The position numbers and the translations under genes were made by a program. Below, piece after piece: positions 10,201-22,513 of a stretch of DNA of 64,000 bases. This DNA is from Trichuris trichiura (Eukaryota; Nematoda; Enoplea; Trichinellida; Trichuridae). The first letter of the stretch is position 1, and each line of letters starts with the position of its first letter. The stretch covers positions 5,146,001 to 5,210,000 of the forward strand of contig JBAJFE010000014.1 in the NCBI GenBank assembly GCA_037903355.1, in the 5' to 3' direction. The notes under the pieces are model-generated. The model ran no database searches, was not told where the DNA came from, and saw nothing but the letters and a program-made list of their open reading frames with translations.

Positions 10201-13200
10201 CCAAACTGCCTTCGAAGGAAAATTAACTCTACGTGATTCCTGTCGGTCAGCTTTGTTTCTGAATTTTAGAATTAGTATTGTGCGATCGCCTGTCCTTTTT
10301 CATTTCTGCAGTTTTTTGTGAGCGCGGTAAGCTCCGTCAAAGTGATAAAAGCTGACAAGAATGCACATAAACTATCCGTTAGAGCTTTCTCAATTTGCTC
10401 GAGCCAAACGAAGGAGCGGCAGAAATATTTTGGGCGATTATGAGAGAAAGAGGAGTTACCGCGAGGGGTCGCTGGTGAACTCCGAGCATTATATTGTGGC
10501 CGGCAGAGAAAAGAATGTGAAACTATGATTTATATGGTTCCTGTGATTCTCAAGCAGGTCATTGGTACCCGTGGGCCTTGTGGAAATTTTCGGAAACCGC
10601 TAGAAGCCGAGGTAGCCCATTTTATCTCAGGCACGGTTTACGCCAGCCGCGACATGAAGGCTTTTATCATAACAACGGACAGTTTAACCTAAGTCTATGG
10701 CTAAATTTAGGCTGAGTGGTGCGTCAGGAAGTCGCTGCCGTGAGACATCCCACCAGTTTCACCGGTATGGCGACGCGAGAGCCTGTTTCGCACTAATTCG
10801 GTCAGATTTAGGTTTAAGCTCAAGAATAAACATTAACGTTTAAACCCCTAGCTCCGCTGCAACTAAGAGGACTAACTGTGAGCGCTGCAAGGCTGAGGAA
10901 TCAATGAAAGAGCTCGGGTGCACGTGTGCGTGTTTGTGCGGGCGCGTCAGGGAAAATGATTCGTTTGCACAAAGAACCTAGTGGCAGGTTCCTCCAGTGA
11001 AGTTATGCAGTTAGGAGAGGCAATAGGTGTGTATCACTAGCTAAATCAAGGCTCTCTAGAGACCGATAGTGGTAAAAGGTTGAGAATCACTGATTTCATT
11101 AGATCAGTGGTTCTCGAGAGGTTGAGGTTTTCCAAGAATCCATAGAACGTAAGCATCTCTGGCGGATGGGATAGGTGTACTGCTGAATTCTAGACTAGAA
11201 TGAATTCCAATTCTAAATGTTTCCCGGTTTTCCTGGCTGGAAGGTACTTTGGTTTAAAAAAGTGCTAAGAGAAAAGGATGTATCGTCGTCAGAGCTATTC
11301 GTCTTTTTCTCCCCCTGTTTTGTTCCCCTTTTCCGTTGATCGCTCACTGGGTGACCTGCCCAAGGAGGTGGCGCGCCATCTTGAAAGACATTGGTTTAAA
11401 CTTGAGCATAGGCACACGCCTACTTGGAGCTTTCCTGTCAAAGAGGTCTAAGAACAATTTATATGGGGCAGTTGTGCTTGTTAGCTTTGCGGTGGACTGT
11501 ACAACATCCACTAATTTTATCAGTTGATGTTTTTGCCTGAAAGGAACTGCTTATCTTTTGGCATGGATCAGTTGCCTCACTGAACCTGTTTTAGAAGACT
11601 TATAGTCCTCTAATGAGTTCTGGAAGCTAATTTTCATCCAAAAGGATGAAAGTTAGCTTCCAGAACTCATTAGAGGACATTAGGTCTTGTAAAGCAGGTC
11701 CTTTGCAGTACAAAATACGTCAGCAGTATGAAACTACATACGGGAGCGAAATTTCATCCCGCTATATGATTTCATGTGTTTGACCATGGTTGAGTTCAAA
11801 CCATTGTAAATCGAACAAACATTTTTGTACTGCTGGTTAAATTTTTGACTGTAGTTGTTATTTTTATCTTCAACAGTTCTCCTTGTGTGTGCTTTCCGCC
11901 TCGAAGTTACGTTTATGTATTTCATTACTACGAGTGACTTCCTGGTTAAATTTAGCACCGCGTTATCAGTTGGTATCCATTAATAGTAAATCACGCCATC
12001 TGAAATTTGCCAAACCTGAACTTTTTCGAATATATCAGTTTCGTCGCACCGTTCACTTTATTGGGTAAAGTGCCACTACCGGCGATGGGGTGGTAGTAAC
12101 GCTTTCATGAAAATCTTGGTTGCGTCGTCGTTACGTTTCTTACTATGACGCCGGATGAACTGGCAATGCGTTTTCGAGTGCCTCTTGAATCCCCGAGGTC
12201 CTGAAGAATCCTGGTTAAGATCAGTTTTTATAACACAGGAATCTCCTATGATAACGCCCTGAAAATGGTAGTTTCCCTTTTCACCTATTATCAATGCTAA
12301 ACAATCGTTTTTTAAAAGAAATTGGTAAAACGACTAGACTGATACGAAGAAAAGGGGGGAAACTTTGCCTTACGTTGACGACAATTACGTCTTCAGCTGC
12401 TTGGACATCGCGGATTCAGCCGCTTTTCAACTGAATTGCACCAGAAGTTACGTTATTTTCAATGTTTAGTACAACAGTAGGTCGTATGAAGTTTTTTCTC
12501 TTTATTACGGATCTCCCGTTTTTTATCAAATCGACTCGACAGGAAACCACGTCGGTTGGCAACACGGAAGAGCGCCTCAGCGGCCCATCTTGATGAAGAC
12601 AAAAAGATGTATTGTGAAATTTGTTTGTTTGTTCGTTTGCGCTGATGACGGCCCAAGGTTGGGATCTAAAAGCTCAGCAAGAAAGGTTTTTGATAAAAAG
12701 CTAGAGATCCATAGTAAAGAGGAAAAATTTTATTTAAATTGAAATCCCGTTAAAGAAGAAGTGAAGATCAAATAAAAAAGAAAAACCAAGTGCAAACGAA
12801 GTATAATGGTAACCACATGGCTGTGGTAAAGGAACAAGAAGAAAGAAGAAGGAAAAAAAGAAAATTAAGGGAAGTGGAGTAGGCAGTTTAAGTTTCATTG
12901 TTTAAACCCCGTTTAAGACGACTGTTTCATCGATTTCCCTGTCATTTTATGCCACGCTTTCACCAAGGACGGCTGCGTAAAGGCTGCTCTGAGATACCAC
13001 TGGCCACGTGGAGTCGACCTCGATGAGTCAACAGGAAACCACGTCAGCTGGCAGTACGGAAGAACTCCTCACCAGCTTTACAAGTCACCGCTGTGGTTGA
13101 ACACGCAGCACAATGTAAACGGCCTTTTCAACCAAAAGTTTTATGTTATGGAAGCAACTTATGCTTAAGACGGATCAAAGAGCCATATGTATTAGACACA

Positions 13201-16200
13201 TACAATCGCGAACAAAGTGCGGAAGTAAGCAAAATATGGACAAACGTTATCACATTCTCCGATTGCTGCTCATTAAGTGGACTGCATACACTAGCACAAG
13301 GAACAAGTTGAAAAAATTGAGCAACATATGCAGAACAATAGAACTGAAGTAGGCCATCATGTATAGAAATATAAAAAATAGATAAATTTACATGAAACAG
13401 CAAGGAAGAAACATGAAAATGTGGTTTCTTGGTACGGGAGCGTATGTTTTCATAATGTAAAAGTTTTATTACGGAAGTATTCCCGTTTAATGTGCTAAAT
13501 AACTCCGGAGCTTTCGGGTCAACCGAGACCCGTCTTCAGCGGTTGTGAGTTCCGTAACTCACAACCGCTGAAGACGGGTCTCGGTCGACCCGAAAGCTCC
13601 GGAGTTATTTAGCACATTAAACGGGAATACTTCCGTAATAAAACTTTTACAACAGGAAGAAACATGAAACCAATTGACGTATGGAACGGAAATGGCAGTG
13701 GATGTAACGAACATGAAAAGAACAATGGAGTTAAATATGAAAAAAGAAAAAAATGGAAGAACGTAGATCGTAAGATGGTGCGACATACATGCAACAGGAC
13801 ACGCAGTCGGCTGATAGACAAAGAAACCTTAAAAACATGACTCTAAAACACTCGCCTTAAACCGTTAAAACCGATTAACCGGTGACTCACATTTGCTATT
13901 TAAATTAATTTTAGTACAGCTGAGGACAGGTCACACGCGGCCCGAAAGCTACGAAGTTTAAAAGTTTATTGTATCCTTAACAGACCGTACTCCTTAAAAA
14001 GAAACAGGTTAATCATGTAAGCCTACAGTCCCGTACAAAGTAGCTACATTTTCAAAACTATAAGAATTGAAATCCCGTTAAAGAAGAAGTGAAAACGAAA
14101 TAAAAAACAGTAGGTCGTAATCACATCCTTTATCACGGGAGTTTATTCGTGTAAAGAATTTTTTACGGGCGCTTTTCCCGTTCGAAAACGCCATTTTAAA
14201 GGCGACGAAGCAGTTTAGTTGAAATTGGAAAGTAGTATGAAATTACGCAATCTCTTCATGCGCGTAGAGATTTTAGACAGAAACGGTTCAATACTCAAAT
14301 CTTTTCTGAAGCTCCTGTTTTGTGTGGTATGAGAATGCTAGCACAAGAGTCGTTAAAAAAGTTCTCAGAAAAATTATATAAAAGTTTTACTTGCAATGAT
14401 GTCAAACTATTTCTCAGCGTATCTTCCGTCAACCTCTAGGCACTTGTGCAGACAGTGTTTCCACCTCTGCAGACCTTCCATATAGAATCCTGGGGGATGT
14501 GTATTGCACCACGTCGAGACGGCACGTTTCGCGTCATCCATCAACTCGAGCAGCGTGCCTTTTAAACATTCTTTTAACTTTGCACAGGACGAGATCTGGA
14601 CGGTAAAGTAGGTGTGCAATGACTTTCCGCCGAAACTCACGAAAAACAGTCCTCACAGTCATTGATGAATCAGCCGGCGCGTTATCGCGATGGAAAGGAC
14701 ACTGAGGTGCAACTTGCAACGTCGTTTTCTTGCTAGTGCGATCTTCAATTTTCGCAATACTGCTTTGTAGTAACGAGCTGTCACTGTTCGCTTTCCTTCG
14801 AGTAAGTCCATCCGAGTCCCAGAATATGGCCACCATAACCTTTCTAGCTGACCGCTCCGCTTTGAACTTAAGTGGACCGGCTGACCCCTTCGATAGCTAC
14901 TGCTTAGATTGGATCTTACTCTCGGGATCATATTGGTAGATCTACGTTTCATCTCCTATGATGATACGGTCAGAAAACCTGATCTCATTTGCTTCCATGT
15001 TCGTTAAAAACTCCTGAAAGGTTAACGCGTCGAACCAGCTGTTCTTCGCACAACGCTTTCGTGACCCGCCGAGCTGAAAGCTTCTTCAGACCAAGGGTTT
15101 TATGCAGTATTTCAAATGCTGAATGGACGGAGATCCTAGCCGTTCTAGCAATCCTCCTGATGGTAATTCTGCTGCCTCCTTCCATTTAGTTTCGGACGAG
15201 GGCCACGGTTCCTTCGCTTGTTGCGCTTGCTGGTCTTCCCGCTCTTCAGTTGTTTTCGATGGCCTCTCTGGCCTCCTTGAAACGCCTTATTTACTCATAG
15301 ACAACTGATTTAGATGGTGCACTACTTCCGTAAGCCTGCTGCAAGGATTGAATAATCCTCCTTAGCTGCGAACCAAGCTTGGAAAGAAATCTTATGTTAG
15401 CTCTGAACTCAAAACGAAGATTTTTCATATCACGAAAAAAATGATTACTTTAGGAACAGCTTATACAATATTGGCGCAGCGTCGGATGAGGCTACCTTTC
15501 CGTACAAGTCTGAAGATAACAGAGATAAGATTAAGCATGTTTTGGCCCATCGGTTGGCGTCCTGTTAGACACTGCATAGTCTTTCCAGGAACTTTCCGAA
15601 CATCCTTCATAAAAAAGTCCTTAACATTATGTTTGACTGTGCAATTATTGGAGAGGTGAGTGAATTGTTTCACTTTTGCACAAAAACCATAATTCCATAT
15701 TTGATGTTCTGATTCACGGGTTTGGCCTGTTGGATGTATCTGTAAGTAAACTGCAAAGTGCCCTACCAACGAATGGATGAGCAAATTGTTAGAGAAATTA
15801 CAGAACAAATCGAATACCGTACGTTTCGGAACTGCTTTGTTTTCAAATCCCCAACACTGCTGACGACGGAACAAGAGCAGTTCCGAAACGTACGGTATTC
15901 GATTTGTTCTGTAATTTCTCTAACAATTTGCTCATCCATTCGTTGGTAGGGCACTTTGCAGTTTACTTACAGATACATCCAACAGGCCAAACCCGTGAAT
16001 CAGAACATCAAATATGAAACAACCCAAGCCTGTTAAAAGACATCCTGTCTTTAGAAAAACCATAATTACTTGAAATAAAGAAAAGTCTATGACCTACTGA
16101 TAGCGGCATTGTTTTCAAATAACTGCGTAAGCAGGAAATAAAACTGTTGGTCTGAGAGAAATGCTATGCTTATGGGTTTTGGAAAGACTATGTAACTCTG

Positions 16201-19200
16201 CGCATTTAATATTTCTGGAATAATGCAGCTGATCACAAATCACGACAGAGAGTTTACCCAGGGCTTCAGCAGTAGAGGTGATTGGCACATTACACAGAAT
16301 TTGCTGAATGTGAGGAACTGCTTCAGGAGAAAAAAGTCTGTAAGTTTTAGGATTTGATTGTCCATGACATGTGTTTTTATGAAGGCGAGCAACGGACACA
16401 AATAGTTAACTGAATCGGCAGCTTAGTGCTACAATGTACAAACGGAAAAGAAATAACGGTAAATACAACAGCCACAGCCCCGAGTTAATCCGCAGCCACT
16501 TTTATATGAAGAAATGTTTATCTGTGCTAAGGTGGATGATCCGTTAAGATCATGACTCAAGGCAAAGTAGTATCCTGAAAGCTCAGTTGCGGTGTCTATA
16601 TGTTCAGAACGGGACTTCAGTCAAGTCACGCTCTTAATTAGACTGCACCATATATAGGACGGGTTCTGGTGACGTGAGGCTGAACATCTTCGTGTTGTAC
16701 TCAACCAGGACCTGGTTCAACAGCTAACACAGACACAATACGAGTATCAGTTCCCTCTCGGTATTATAAAGAGTCCGTAACAACGACAACTTACCCTTGT
16801 CTGCTTTTGTGACGATACGACCTGAATTAGACCTAATTAAAAGTAGAAATATCTGTGCAGGTTAACTTACATGGAGTTACATTAGCATATGAGAAATGTT
16901 AAACTTGGATGAAGCTGAACGTTGAAAAACCTTAAGGGAAGGCTCTGAAAGTTCGGAGAAAGTTTAAGCAAGTGATCTGCTCGCCCACGCCCGATATCGT
17001 TCTGTTTTCTTGCTGCGAAACTGCTGTTGCCCGCTTGGCATGTAAGCGCAACCTCGGCGTAGAACAAGTATGCAGTCAAATGGTGAGCATTAGTTTAAAG
17101 CTCTGCCTTTACGTTCCTGCTATGTTTGTGAAAGGACGCGACACCATCAATGAATTTATTCAAGATTTCTTAAATTGTAGAAAGCGACAGGTTAAGCAAA
17201 ACAAATTCCGTAGATATGTACCGGTGGAGCGACGATTCCGAAAACTTTTGGCCCTTGTTCACAACAGAAAAACAAACTTAAACTTTGGGGCAATAGAGGA
17301 AGCTAAATGTCTTTACACAACTGAAATGAACAGCGGACAATTACAGTTGCAATGCAGGAGAAACATTAGCGCTTCCAGGTGGTCTTTCATGCAGAACCTT
17401 CGCTTCTTGTAGTTCTCGGAAGCAGCGAAATGAAGCGACTAATCATGCTCGTCCGAAAGGTTTCTACGGTGAAGCCCACTTTCTATAAATTCCTCCTGGG
17501 CTCCAGCGGCATAGCTCCCTCAGCCCTTCACCATCTGCAATTGTGCCCTTGCCCACCGCTGACGTAAACCTCCAGGTAAAATAGCTTGTTGCACCTCGTT
17601 AAGAGGGACAGCGATTAGACTTTGTGCAGTTTTAGGATTTAAAACTGGAAACTATGTACCGAGGCTATGAAGTCTCCTAAATTACGAAGAGCGTGTTAGG
17701 TAAAGAAAAGGCAGTTTGCTTGCCAACACCCCCTTTTGAATTGAAGAAATATTTAAGCAGGAATTGTTTGCATGAGTAAGCAGTTCTTGCTTCCATATTT
17801 CGAGAGGCTAAACTCAGGGGAGATTAGCATCGATGGAAACTGCCAAAGGACATAGAACAATTTTTCTGTAGTCTCGAACCTGTGTTAACATTTTCCCGTC
17901 ATCCGGGCAGTACTACTTAGGAGCGCAAAATCATTCCATTGAAGAATTTGGAGTGTGATAATGCCATTCTGATGGGTTTATTTTGATACACGTTGACGAA
18001 AGCTTTTCTTCATGATATTTCATTCAGAATGGCAGCTTCCTAGGTGTGGTATAAGTAGCCGTTTTTATGCTCCCGCGTGAATGCGTTGACGCTCTTTTAA
18101 TTAAGTCGTTGTCATCTGAACCTTTGTTTACTTAGGTCATGTAGTCAATAAATACGACACCCACGGCAGCAACCTCGAGTGGGCGCAAATTTGCACCGAT
18201 TCCGCCAAGGTGAGGAATCTGAATTTCACGTGCTTATCTTGCTGTACTTTTTGTTTTATTGAGGTGATAACTTTTATCGATCTTGCCGGCCATGAGAAAT
18301 ACTTAAAAACGACTATATTCGGTATGACAGGGCACAGACCAGACTACTGCATGTTGCTGATTGGTGGAAACGCTGGTACTGTTGGCATGGCAAAAGAACA
18401 TTTGGGGTTAGCGCTGGCGCTTAACCTCCCTGTTTTTGTGGTCGTCACCAAAATTGACATGTGTCCAAGCAACGTTTTGGAAAGGTCCGTGAAAATGCTT
18501 ACTAGGCTGCTGAAGTCGCCTGGTTGCCGAAAGTTTCCTATTATGGTGCAATCTCCAAGCGACGCAGTTCTTTCAGCGTACAATTTCCCGTCGGAAAGGT
18601 ACGACTTAACGTCTTCTTGAAAATCTCCGTAGCAGAAGTATTTCCGTGCAATAACTTAACGCGGGCGTTTCTCAACTGTGAAATGTTTTCAAAAATTCTC
18701 TAACGCGATTAGTTTGGTTGTGTTCAGATGAAGTTACTTCCTGTTTGAAGCACTAGGTCACAATACAGTGTATTTGGCCGCAGAAGGAGCGCCAGTGTCC
18801 TGGAAATGTCTGGCAGTGTGGCCGCATGGATCTTATGGGATGCGCCTCGGAGGGATTAGGGCCAGGATTAGGATAGGTCAAAATGCCGACAGTGTGAATC
18901 ACAAGAGACCGAGATCCCGGATGAATCGAAATCCTGGATAGGTCGAAAATACACTGTAAAGTTTGGTGTTTCGGCAGTTGCACATTGGCAACTTATGGAT
19001 ATGGAATGTACTTCATTTAGGAGAGTTATTAAACTGGTCTTGCTTAGAGATAGTGATCTAAAAAACAAAACCAGTATAAGAACGCGCCTATTTTGCAGTG
19101 CTTTTTGACCTGTTGAAATTTTGACCCATCCGGGATTTTTGCCTTTCGTGGTTTTAACTTTCGATTGCCACCGGCCTCGGTAGACCAAACCGTTGCGGAA

Positions 19201-21012
19201 ATAACTCTATAAACTAATGGCAGTAGCTGTTTGAACTAGCGTTTATTAGTACAAAATCCGCCGTTGCAATGTTTAGTTTCTTTAAACAGCTGCCAACAAC
19301 TTCATTGAGCATTCGTTCGGGTATGACATGCTTAAAAACAGGAGATCTTTCTATTAAACGCCTACCAGTCGTAGTGTAGTTGTGCAAAATCACCGAAAGT
19401 GTAGGTTTTCATGGCGTCGCTTAATTAATGCCTTTTGTTGACGAATCTGTGCTGTTTCATTAACTCTAATCTGTATTATCGTGCCTTTTGGGTTTGCAGC
19501 AATACTCGCGGTTTCGTTTGCACACTAAACCACTTTTTATCGCTGCGCGCTTTCGTGCTGTATGCCCTGGATGAGTGAACCTAAGGCTCACCGGTCCACC
19601 TCCTCGCACGCACTTCTCCATTAGGCTACTCTCTCACTACCGTGCGAACATACAGAGCATTGGAAAACACGTGCTCTGAGAGTTGTGGTGATTATGTAAC
19701 GCCATTTGCAGTTATCGATGCATAATTTGCCTTGAACGTGGGGAATGCTGAAATAATGAAACTAATGCAAAAATTCTCTATTTTAAGAGGTTTGGTTCAA
19801 GCTGCATTGCGTTATGATAGGACTGATTTCTGCTTAATGCTACTGTAATTAGCGTTAACAGGATGAACCAGTTGCTTAGCTATGAAGAAAAACTTGGTCG
19901 CTGGTTTTCCCTGTCAGAATTATTGCCTTTGGGACAGCGCAACTTCTTGATGAGCATGCCTATTAAAATGAGTGGGAACTGTTCCCCTTTTCACCATTTC
20001 ATTTAATGTGAAGTTCATTGTTGTCATGCTCATGCGACACTGCTAATTCCTAATTTAGAATCAGAATTCATGTCCCAGTGAAAGTGTACTTCTGGGAAGG
20101 TGTTATTAACATCAGTAGCCCTCTTTTAATTAAAGTTTTTGTTGCTCAGGATATGCCCAATATTTTTGATTTCAAATGTCACTGGTGAACGTCTGGATCT
20201 ACTAAAAACGTTTTTGAACCTGTTGATCGCTCATGGAACGCCGCGTGAAGATTTACCACCGGAATTTCAAATCGATGAAGTTTACAACGTAAACGGCGTA
20301 GGAACCGTCGTGTCCGGCATGTGTCTCAAGTAGAACAGTGGATTGCTTGGGATTGCGTTATACCATTTTCTCTTCTCTTTTAGAGGTATCCTACGACAAA
20401 ATGACACGGTCCTGTTGGGTCCAGATATAACTGGTAGTTTTTCCCTGATTCGCATAAAGTCGATTCACCGCAAAAGGATGCCAGTAGTCGAGGTTCACGC
20501 TGGGCACAGCGCTTCCTGTTGGTTGCACAAAGTAAAATGGACGTCTGTGCGGAAGGGAATGATGCTGCTTTCTCCATCAGTGGAACCTAACGTCTGCTGG
20601 GAATTCGAAGCGGACGTTTTGGTATTACACCATCCTACAACTATAGGCGTTCGTTATCAGGCTATGTTGCATTGTGGAAGCGTGCGGCAGACGGTGAAAA
20701 TAGTTGAAATGTCGAAAGACTTCATGCGAACCGGCGATAAGGCCCAAGTGCGTTTTCGGTTCTTAAAGAATCCGGAATATCTGTGCCCCGGACAGCGGTT
20801 GATTTTTCGTGAAGGGCGCACTAAGGCTGTTGGAACCATAACAAAAACGTTTGGCAAGCTATCGACTACGAACACTAAAACCCGTCGTAAGATGCATGCA
20901 CTGACATTTATACACTTTAGTGTGCTCAAAAATTTACTTTTCAGAAGCAGGGGAAGTTCAAAAAGTTAAGCACTTTAATAAGCTTGGGAGAAGCAAGAAG
21001 CAACTTCCATAA
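7236..21012 (+). CDS. GTPBP1: GTP-binding protein 1 (GTPBP1 family translational GTPase)
   Basis: Cytosolic GTPase of the EF-Tu/eEF1A-related GTPBP1/2 family, linked to translation elongation and exosome-mediated mRNA turnover. Seven exons join in phase: 7236-7525, 9203-9381, 18136-18209, 18264-18598, 20150-20329, 20384-20886, 20945-21012 (542 aa). The P-loop is GNVDAGKST (residues 102-110), G3 is DLAGHEK (187-193) and G4 is TKID (243-246). Domain 2/3 hallmarks include [45 protein letters not shown] and [13 protein letters not shown]. The match to vertebrate GTPBP1 is strong throughout, but both ends are shorter than the human protein (about 670 aa). The ATG at 7236 is the first in frame after a possible acceptor (TTATAG), so a 5' non-coding exon is likely. 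Intron 2 (9382-18135) is 8.75 kb and full of transposons; the others are 53-1,700 nt. Confidence 0.93.
11041..11160 (+). repeat. Two hAT-type transposon ends almost back to back
   Basis: A right-type end GGTTGAGAATCACTG finishes at 11092 and a left-type end CAGTGGTTCTCGAGAG begins at 11105, only 12 bp apart. These are the consensus termini of many hAT/MITE families. The bodies are not recognisable as coding sequence. Confidence 0.55.
11605..11678. repeat. Short perfect-arm palindrome
   Basis: About 35-bp arms (GTCCTCTAATGAGTTCTGGA... and its reverse complement) with a 4-bp centre, in GTPBP1 intron 2. No obvious TSD. It could be a tiny fold-back element or a replication-generated hairpin. Confidence 0.7.
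12487..14105 (+). mobile_element. Decayed, internally deleted PLE with a nested hairpin repeat
   Basis: The flanking repeat AACAGTAGGTCGTA at 12473-12486 and 14106-14119 looks like a 14-bp TSD. The left end reads TTATTACGGATCTCCCG, as in the PLE terminal repeat. From about 13050, a coding remnant in the frame of 13093-13311 matches the PLE C-terminus ([37 protein letters not shown]). It is interrupted by the hairpin at 13419-13653. The right part has a degenerate hammerhead core (CTGAGGA at 13920, GAAA at 13944) and the tail AGTCCCGTACAAAG. Reverse transcriptase is missing, so this copy is non-autonomous. Confidence 0.75.
13419..13653 (-). repeat. Head-to-head hammerhead hairpin element (235 bp)
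   Basis: Flanked by a perfect 16-bp TSD, AGGAAGAAACATGAAA at 13403-13418 and 13654-13669. The arms are almost perfect inverted copies; each holds a hammerhead-like core (minus 13512-13539, plus 13568-13595) with stem GGGTC/GACCC. The cores face each other across a 28-bp centre. The left edge carries the inverted PLE tail (GGTACGGGAGCG). It sits inside the decayed PLE, so it inserted later. Confidence 0.9.
14407..15300 (-). pseudogene. Mariner-type transposase relic
   Basis: Degenerate transposase on the minus strand, split over shifted frames. In N- to C-terminal order: a helix-turn-helix region ([20 protein letters not shown], about 15170-15110), [18 protein letters not shown], then the DDE core with [12 protein letters not shown] and [33 protein letters not shown], and LLYRPDL, and the C-terminal [16 protein letters not shown] near 14430. 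This is the order of a Tc1/mariner-superfamily transposase. Frameshifts disable it. Terminal inverted repeats were not identified. It lies in GTPBP1 intron 2, antisense to the gene. Confidence 0.8.
15695..16054 (+). repeat. Head-to-head hammerhead hairpin element (360 bp)
   Basis: Inverted arms of about 146 bp (15696-15841 and 15870-16016) are near identical. A hammerhead-like core lies at 15860-15888: CTGACGA, GGAAC/GTTCC, GAAAC. Each arm contains the A-box-like block (CATTCGTTGGTAGGGCA). The right arm continues into the PLE-like tail. The 13-bp TSD AAAAACCATAATT is at 15682-15694 and 16055-16067. Confidence 0.88.
16068..18135. other. Remainder of GTPBP1 intron 2
   Basis: A 146-codon open frame at 16972-17412 (plus) is the only long frame. 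It shows no family I recognise, so I do not call it a gene. The acceptor of GTPBP1 exon 3 ends this stretch. Confidence 0.4.
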
Positions 21013-21388
21013 GGTCAAACTGAGCCAACAGGTTTTGGAAGGTTTTCTCTGCGTGAAGCTTAGTGATGTTCTTTACCTCATTGTTTAATATGAGTTTTCT
21101 AACATCTCCGAAAACCATCCAGTTACTCATGATGTTTCATTGTGCACTAAAGGAAACCGACCTCAAAGTGATTATGGGAAGTAAACGTAGTGCCTCTCTT
21201 TGCATTTGTGAAATGTATGAGTAACTGAAGTGTCCAATAGACCTTAGACACTTCGGGTTGTTGCTGACGGAGTAAAGCGTTTTTCTCTGTTGCCATGTTG
21301 TTGGTCAGCTGATGCTAAGCACCTGCTTTTTAACTGACGTGAAAATAACATTAATAAGTCGTTATTTTCTTAGCTATTACCACGCTGC

Positions 21389-21933
21389 ATGAACAATTTG
21401 GAGAAAGATTACGCTTCCCACATTTGGCCTTGTGCTGATGTTCTAGCTTCATTCATTTGTGCTCGTCAGGAATTGGTTTTCAATAAACGTGTGTTAGAGG
21501 TATGCTGAATAATTGTAGAATACTTTCTGTTATCCATTCATCTCATCAGCTTGGCTCTGGCCCTGGCTTGGTATCGTTAACAGCAGCCAGATGCGGCGCG
21601 AGTCACGTAACCATCAGCGATCGGTGTGGTACTCACACTATAAATAAAATGGTTGAGCAGAATTGCGCTATGAACGGTTTGGTTAGCCGTTGCACGTATG
21701 TCTCAATAACGTGGGGACGCATCAGCGCAAATTTGGCTGCCTTGCCGCTTTACGACGTTATATTTTTATCTGACTGTTTTTACGACCCATCAGGTAAGAA
21801 TTTGGGTAGTTTTTTAAAGGAACTTTAAAAGTTCAGCTTTTGATTTAGTATTCGATAGCATCCTGTTCACTGTAGCGTTTCTTCTTCGCAGAAATTTTGA
21901 AGCAATCGCTTACTTTTCTTACAAAGAACGTAG
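21389..21933 (+). CDS. METTL23: METTL23-like protein methyltransferase, C-terminal exon(s) unresolved
   Basis: Seven-beta-strand methyltransferase of the METTL21/METTL23 group; human METTL23 modifies histone H3 arginine. Exons 21389-21499, 21550-21793 and 21892-21933 join in phase. DYASHIWPCADVLASFI matches the family's YGMHVWPCAVVLAQYLW. The SAM-binding motif I is LGSGPGLVSLTAARCGA (ELGSGPG across the splice). TWGRISANLAALPLYDVIFLSDCFYDPSG corresponds to the LTWG...D(I/V)ILASDVFFEPE stretch. The ATG at 21389 gives a slightly short N-terminus; an upstream exon is possible. The final exon is unclear: an acceptor at 22170 keeps phase, but that frame runs into the repeat at 22270-22499 before stopping. 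The gene is 376 bp downstream of GTPBP1 on the same strand. Confidence 0.8.
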
Positions 21934-22269
21934 GTATGCTCTGGTAAATATAATGTTCATTTCACTTTCGGTGTTGACTTCGCATGAGGTTTATAATAAC
22001 TTCCTTGAGCACTTCTCGCTCTATGATGAACTTTCTCGTTTTCCTCGTCTTTCTTCTCTTCTGCTGTACTGCTTGCTTATCAGCAGAATCAGGGCCTTTA
22101 TAGATTCTTAATAATACACCGCCAAGGAAAAAAGTATTTCGGGAGCTTTTTTTGGTATAGTTGTTTTCAGCTCATGTGCAACTGTGCACTCTAATGAGAA
22201 GCCACATTTTTCCATTAGGAACCAGCCCGCGTTCAAGTTGTCAATGGATTAATCTCATATTCATAACCA

Positions 22270-22499
22270 CTCAATTCAGGAAGCTTCGTAAAGGGATGAT
22301 ATTTCATGGTATGGTAGATCTTCTACGGCCTTTCCCGTTTGAGCGTTCTGAAAGCTCTGAAATAAAGTTGAGTGTATTGGTCCTGTACAATTTTTTCTAA
22401 TAATCGCTCATCTATCCGTTGGTAGAGCAGTTGTTTCGTTTAATTACAAAGGGTGCACCACAGACAAAATCGGGAAAAGCCGTAGAAGATCTACCACAC
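22270..22499 (+). repeat. PLE-related hairpin repeat (230 bp)
   Basis: TSD CATATTCATAACCA at 22256-22269 and 22500-22513. The arms read GGTAGATCTTCTACGGCC and its inverse. The interior holds a 5'-truncated hammerhead remnant (GAAAGCTCTGAA) and the A-box-like block CTATCCGTTGGTAGAGCA. The inverted tail lies on the left. Confidence 0.85.
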
Positions 22500-22513
22500 C
22501 ATATTCATAACCA

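Noticed and set aside
15758..15954. Mirror-image 63-codon frames on both strands
   Set aside because: They arise because the sequence is a palindrome; they are products of the hairpin repeat, not genes.
16972..17412. A 146-codon plus-strand frame within GTPBP1 intron 2
   Set aside because: No similarity to any family I know and no transposon motifs; likely chance or an unrecognisable relic.
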